Shown piece after piece: positions 61,909 to 64,000 of a stretch of DNA of 64,000 nt; position 1 is the stretch's first letter; the number at the start of each line of letters is the position of its first letter. The notes under the pieces were generated by a model. It saw nothing but the letters and a program-made list of their open reading frames with translations, ran no database searches and was not told where the DNA came from. This DNA comes from Udaeobacter sp963725505 (GTDB lineage Bacteria > Verrucomicrobiota > Verrucomicrobiia > Chthoniobacterales > UBA10450), in the NCBI GenBank assembly GCA_963725505.1, contig CAVRYN010000007.1, positions 346,516 to 410,515 on the forward strand. The letters run 5' to 3'. A program made the position numbers and the translations under genes.

Positions 61909-62504
61909 ACAACATTAAAGAAGATCGACACGTCGAAGGCGATTGGTGGCCAGAGCCGATCCCGCCAAATGTCGAATTTGGCGAGGGATTCTATTGCGAG
62001 ACCGCGCAAATCTTCCGAAAGCTTCGGAGCAAAAAGCCGCACGCGGTGATTATTGGCAAACATGTTTCATGTTACGCGGGCTGCTCATTTGCGATCGGCG
62101 AAAATGGCCATTGCACAATCGGCGATTTCACCCTGCTCAATGGCGCGCTCATTATGGCGGAGGAAAAGATCGAGATCGGATCGCATTGTCTCGTTTCTTG
62201 GAACGTCGGTATCGCCGATTCCGATTTTCATCCGCTCGAGCCTGCGCAGCGCCTGATCGACGCGCAAGCTCTCGCGCCTTATTTCAAAGATCGTCCGGCC
62301 CGCCCCAAACTGAAAACCGCTCCGGTTAAAATCGCGGACAACGTCTGGATCGGCATGAACGCTGTGATTTTGAAAGGCGTCACCATTGGCGAAAACTCGG
62401 TTGTCGCTGCCGGCGCCGTCGTTACGAAATCGGTTGAGCCAAATGTCGTGGTGGCGGGCAATCCAGCCGCAGTCGTCAGAAAATTTAACCGCAGAGGTCG
62501 CTGA
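61905..62504 (+). CDS. Hexapeptide-repeat acyltransferase (LbH fold)
   Basis: 199 residues from GTG 61905, overlapping the exporter stop. Left-handed beta-helix repeats are seen in HCTIGDFTLLNGALIMAEEK and VWIGMNAVILKGVTIGENSV, VVAAGAVVTKSVEPNVVVAG. This is the WcaF/LacA/MaoC-type acetyltransferase fold, which modifies sugars with an acyl group. The last residues RRGR and stop lie at the edge of a dispersed repeat. Confidence 0.85.
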   Translation: MNNIKEDRHVEGDWWPEPIPPNVEFGEGFYCETAQIFRKLRSKKPHAVIIGKHVSCYAGCSFAIGENGHCTIGDFTLLNGALIMAEEKIEIGSHCLVSWNVGIADSDFHPLEPAQRLIDAQALAPYFKDRPARPKLKTAPVKIADNVWIGMNAVILKGVTIGENSVVAAGAVVTKSVEPNVVVAGNPAAVVRKFNRRGR

Positions 62505-62562
62505 GTTCGCAGAGATGAATTCTTTGTTTGTAACCCTCTGCGTCCTCTGCGCTCTCAGCGGT
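62488..62562. repeat. CGCAGAG inverted repeat
   Basis: ACCGCAGAGGTCGCTGAGTT on the left and CCTCTGCGCTCTCAGCGGT on the right are imperfect inverted arms. It spans the acyltransferase stop and ends six bases before the next start. Confidence 0.7.
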
Positions 62563-62567
62563 AAGTA

Positions 62568-63740
62568 ATGAAACGCAAGCGCGTCGTGGTAATGGGCTTC
62601 ATGGGCTCGATGCCCATCGCGGGCGTGATCTGGCAGCACATTCATTACATCGTCGGCCTGCAGCGCCTCCATCACGACGTTTACTACATCGAAGATTCGG
62701 CGCGGCTTCCGTACAATCCGGAAACTTTCGAAGTAACCGATGAGTTCGATTACGCGGCAAAAGTTCTTTCCCGTTTAGCGGATGAGTTTGATTTCAAAAA
62801 TCGCTGGGCGTTTTGCGCGCGCTATTTGCCAGGCAATCCAACTGCTGGTCTGTCGCTAAAAAAGATACGGCAACTGTATCGCGAGGCGGATGCGATCCTG
62901 AACGTTTGCGGCACACAGGAATTCAATGACGATTTACTTGTTTCCGATCGCATTCTCTACGTCGAGAGCGACCCCGGCGTCGAGCAAATCAAGATCGACA
63001 AGGGAGTGAAATCGACCATCGAATATCTGCGACGGCATCGCGCGCTTTTTACATTCGGCGAAAACGTCGGGACGAAAAGTTTTCCGGTGCCGACGCACGG
63101 ATTCAGATGGCTCCCGACCCGGCAACCAGTGGTAACCGATTTGTGGAAAACAAAGCAATCTCCTTCGGGTGCTGCAGTTTTTACGTCAGTAGCGAATTGG
63201 TCCACGAGTGGGTTGAAAGATATTTCGTGGCGGGGACAGAAATATCTTTGGAGTAAGTCGCGCGAATTTCTTCGGTTTATCGCTGCGCCAAAAAGAGCTG
63301 CTGAAACATTCGAACTGGCGACAAATATCGATCACGCGGCGACGCGCAGAAAATTTGAGCAAAACGGCTGGCGCCTGTGCTGCCCGCTGCAAATGAGCGT
63401 CGATTACTGGCTGTATCGCGACTACATCCAGCGCTCCAAAGGCGAGTTCACCGTAGCCAAGGACCAATACGTTCGACTCAACACCGGCTGGTTCAGCGAC
63501 CGGAGCGCATGTTACCTGGCAGCGAGTCGCCCGGTTATTACTCAGGAAACTGGCTTCACCAAAACCTATGGCGGCAAAGCAGGTCTCTTATCCTTTCGAT
63601 CCGTCGGTGAAATCGCCGAGGCCGTGAAAAGAATCAACGCCGATTACGCTAAACATTCCCGGGCTGCTTACAATCTTGCCCGCGAATTCTTCGAAGCGGA
63701 AAAGGTGCTTAAATCAATTCTCGATCGCGCAAATATTTGA
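62568..63740 (+). CDS. GT-B type glycosyltransferase-like protein
   Basis: 390 residues. VVVMGFMGSMPIAGVIWQHI then GLQRLHHDVYYIEDSA resembles the N-terminal Rossmann half of GT-B enzymes; the C-terminal half has FSDRSACYLAASRPVITQET and GLLSFRSVGEIAEAVKRI, which resemble the donor site of GT4-like enzymes. No EX7E is clearly seen. Possibly an unclassified glycosyltransferase in a surface-glycan operon with the exporter and acyltransferase upstream. Confidence 0.65.
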   Translation: MKRKRVVVMGFMGSMPIAGVIWQHIHYIVGLQRLHHDVYYIEDSARLPYNPETFEVTDEFDYAAKVLSRLADEFDFKNRWAFCARYLPGNPTAGLSLKKIRQLYREADAILNVCGTQEFNDDLLVSDRILYVESDPGVEQIKIDKGVKSTIEYLRRHRALFTFGENVGTKSFPVPTHGFRWLPTRQPVVTDLWKTKQSPSGAAVFTSVANWSTSGLKDISWRGQKYLWSKSREFLRFIAAPKRAAETFELATNIDHAATRRKFEQNGWRLCCPLQMSVDYWLYRDYIQRSKGEFTVAKDQYVRLNTGWFSDRSACYLAASRPVITQETGFTKTYGGKAGLLSFRSVGEIAEAVKRINADYAKHSRAAYNLAREFFEAEKVLKSILDRANI

Positions 63741-63897
63741 TCCGTGGAGCTTTGGCCCGCTGCGAGACGGTGCCTATCCCTCTCTGGATCTCGACCAACA
63801 CTCCAGGCCGATTTTTGATTTTTTGCTTAAATTGCGGTTTCCGAGGAACCAAAGGACAGCGCTCCTCCGAATCCCATGCAAAACTGCGTTTTCCTCG

Positions 63898-64000
63898 ATG
63901 GCTGACCGTCAATCCACTGAGTCCGCATTGCGCGACACAGCCGAACAATTCCACATTCTTGTGGATAGTGTCGAAGAATACGCGATTTACATGCTCGATT
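63898..64000 (+). CDS. PAS-domain sensor protein, N-terminal fragment (runs off the window)
   Basis: 34 residues visible from ATG 63898. The segment RDTAEQFHILVDSVEEYAIY with MLD is the start of a PAS domain of the kind found at the head of sensor histidine kinases (RLLVEGVKDYAIFMLD pattern). The output domain lies outside the window. The 157 bases upstream hold no gene. Confidence 0.6.
   Translation, partial: MADRQSTESALRDTAEQFHILVDSVEEYAIYMLD

Overview
The window looks like chromosomal DNA of a Gram-negative (diderm) bacterium, most likely a soil Verrucomicrobium of the Spartobacteria/Chthoniobacterales type. This is inferred from gene content: lipid A, KDO and heptose enzymes (LpxI, KdsB, a heptose-7-P kinase, GmhB), a TonB-dependent receptor, a short AtpH, an EgtB/EgtD pair, a Ku protein, and many short dispersed repeats of kinds I associate with that group. 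No 16S rRNA or tRNA is present, so the assignment is provisional.

Layout. 1-7 kb: end of an MFS transporter, a TIM-barrel sugar isomerase-like protein, a UPF0104 membrane protein, a RibD-type reductase, a Spy-like secreted protein, a large Cys-type arylsulfatase and a truncated DUF4239 gene. 7-14.4 kb (minus): lpxI and a complete F1Fo ATP synthase operon atpBEFHAGDC. 14.5-20.8 kb: GT4 glycosyltransferase, obgE, glycogen synthase, a frameshifted universal stress gene, and the divergent mntH/mntR pair with a palindromic operator. 20.8-25.5 kb: CPXCG protein, CNNM/CBS protein, rpsN, ku, tatA, acyl carrier protein, alpha/beta hydrolase. 25.6-30.8 kb: two small acidic proteins, egtB, egtD, then an ABC ATPase and a fused binding-protein/permease that look like an ergothioneine uptake system. 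31-37.7 kb: aldehyde dehydrogenase, TonB receptor, GNAT, cysN/C and cysD. 37.9-43 kb: nuoB and frameshifted nuoC, an HD-domain membrane protein, frameshifted phoH, two secreted unknowns. 43.2-50.8 kb: heptose kinase, gmhB, kdsB, pyrG, tsaC/sua5, purE, aroK, queG. 50.8-55.5 kb: a MacAB-type exporter with two permeases. 55.66-57.47 kb: a gene-cassette array with three attC sites and no integrase in the window (CALIN). 57.5-64 kb: purB (frameshifted), a small unknown, DedA, an MsbA-type ABC exporter, a hexapeptide acyltransferase, a GT-B protein and the start of a PAS-domain protein.

Two signals cut across the window. First, short inverted or tandem repeats occur between genes and repeatedly run into coding sequence: they encode an internal insert in ObgE, the N-terminus of CysN/C, the signal peptide of the binding-protein/permease, and C-termini or stop codons of AroK, PurE, EgtD and DedA. 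Second, six single- or double-base indels break conserved genes (usp, nuoC, phoH, second macB permease twice, purB). Each is most simply explained as extra bases, so assembly or sequencing error is more likely than six real pseudogene events.

The best candidates for something new are the cassette array with two unknown products, and the egt locus with two translationally coupled small proteins and a reversed-order transporter fusion. No stretch over 300 bases lacks a gene; gaps of 100-230 bases are mostly filled by the repeats listed.
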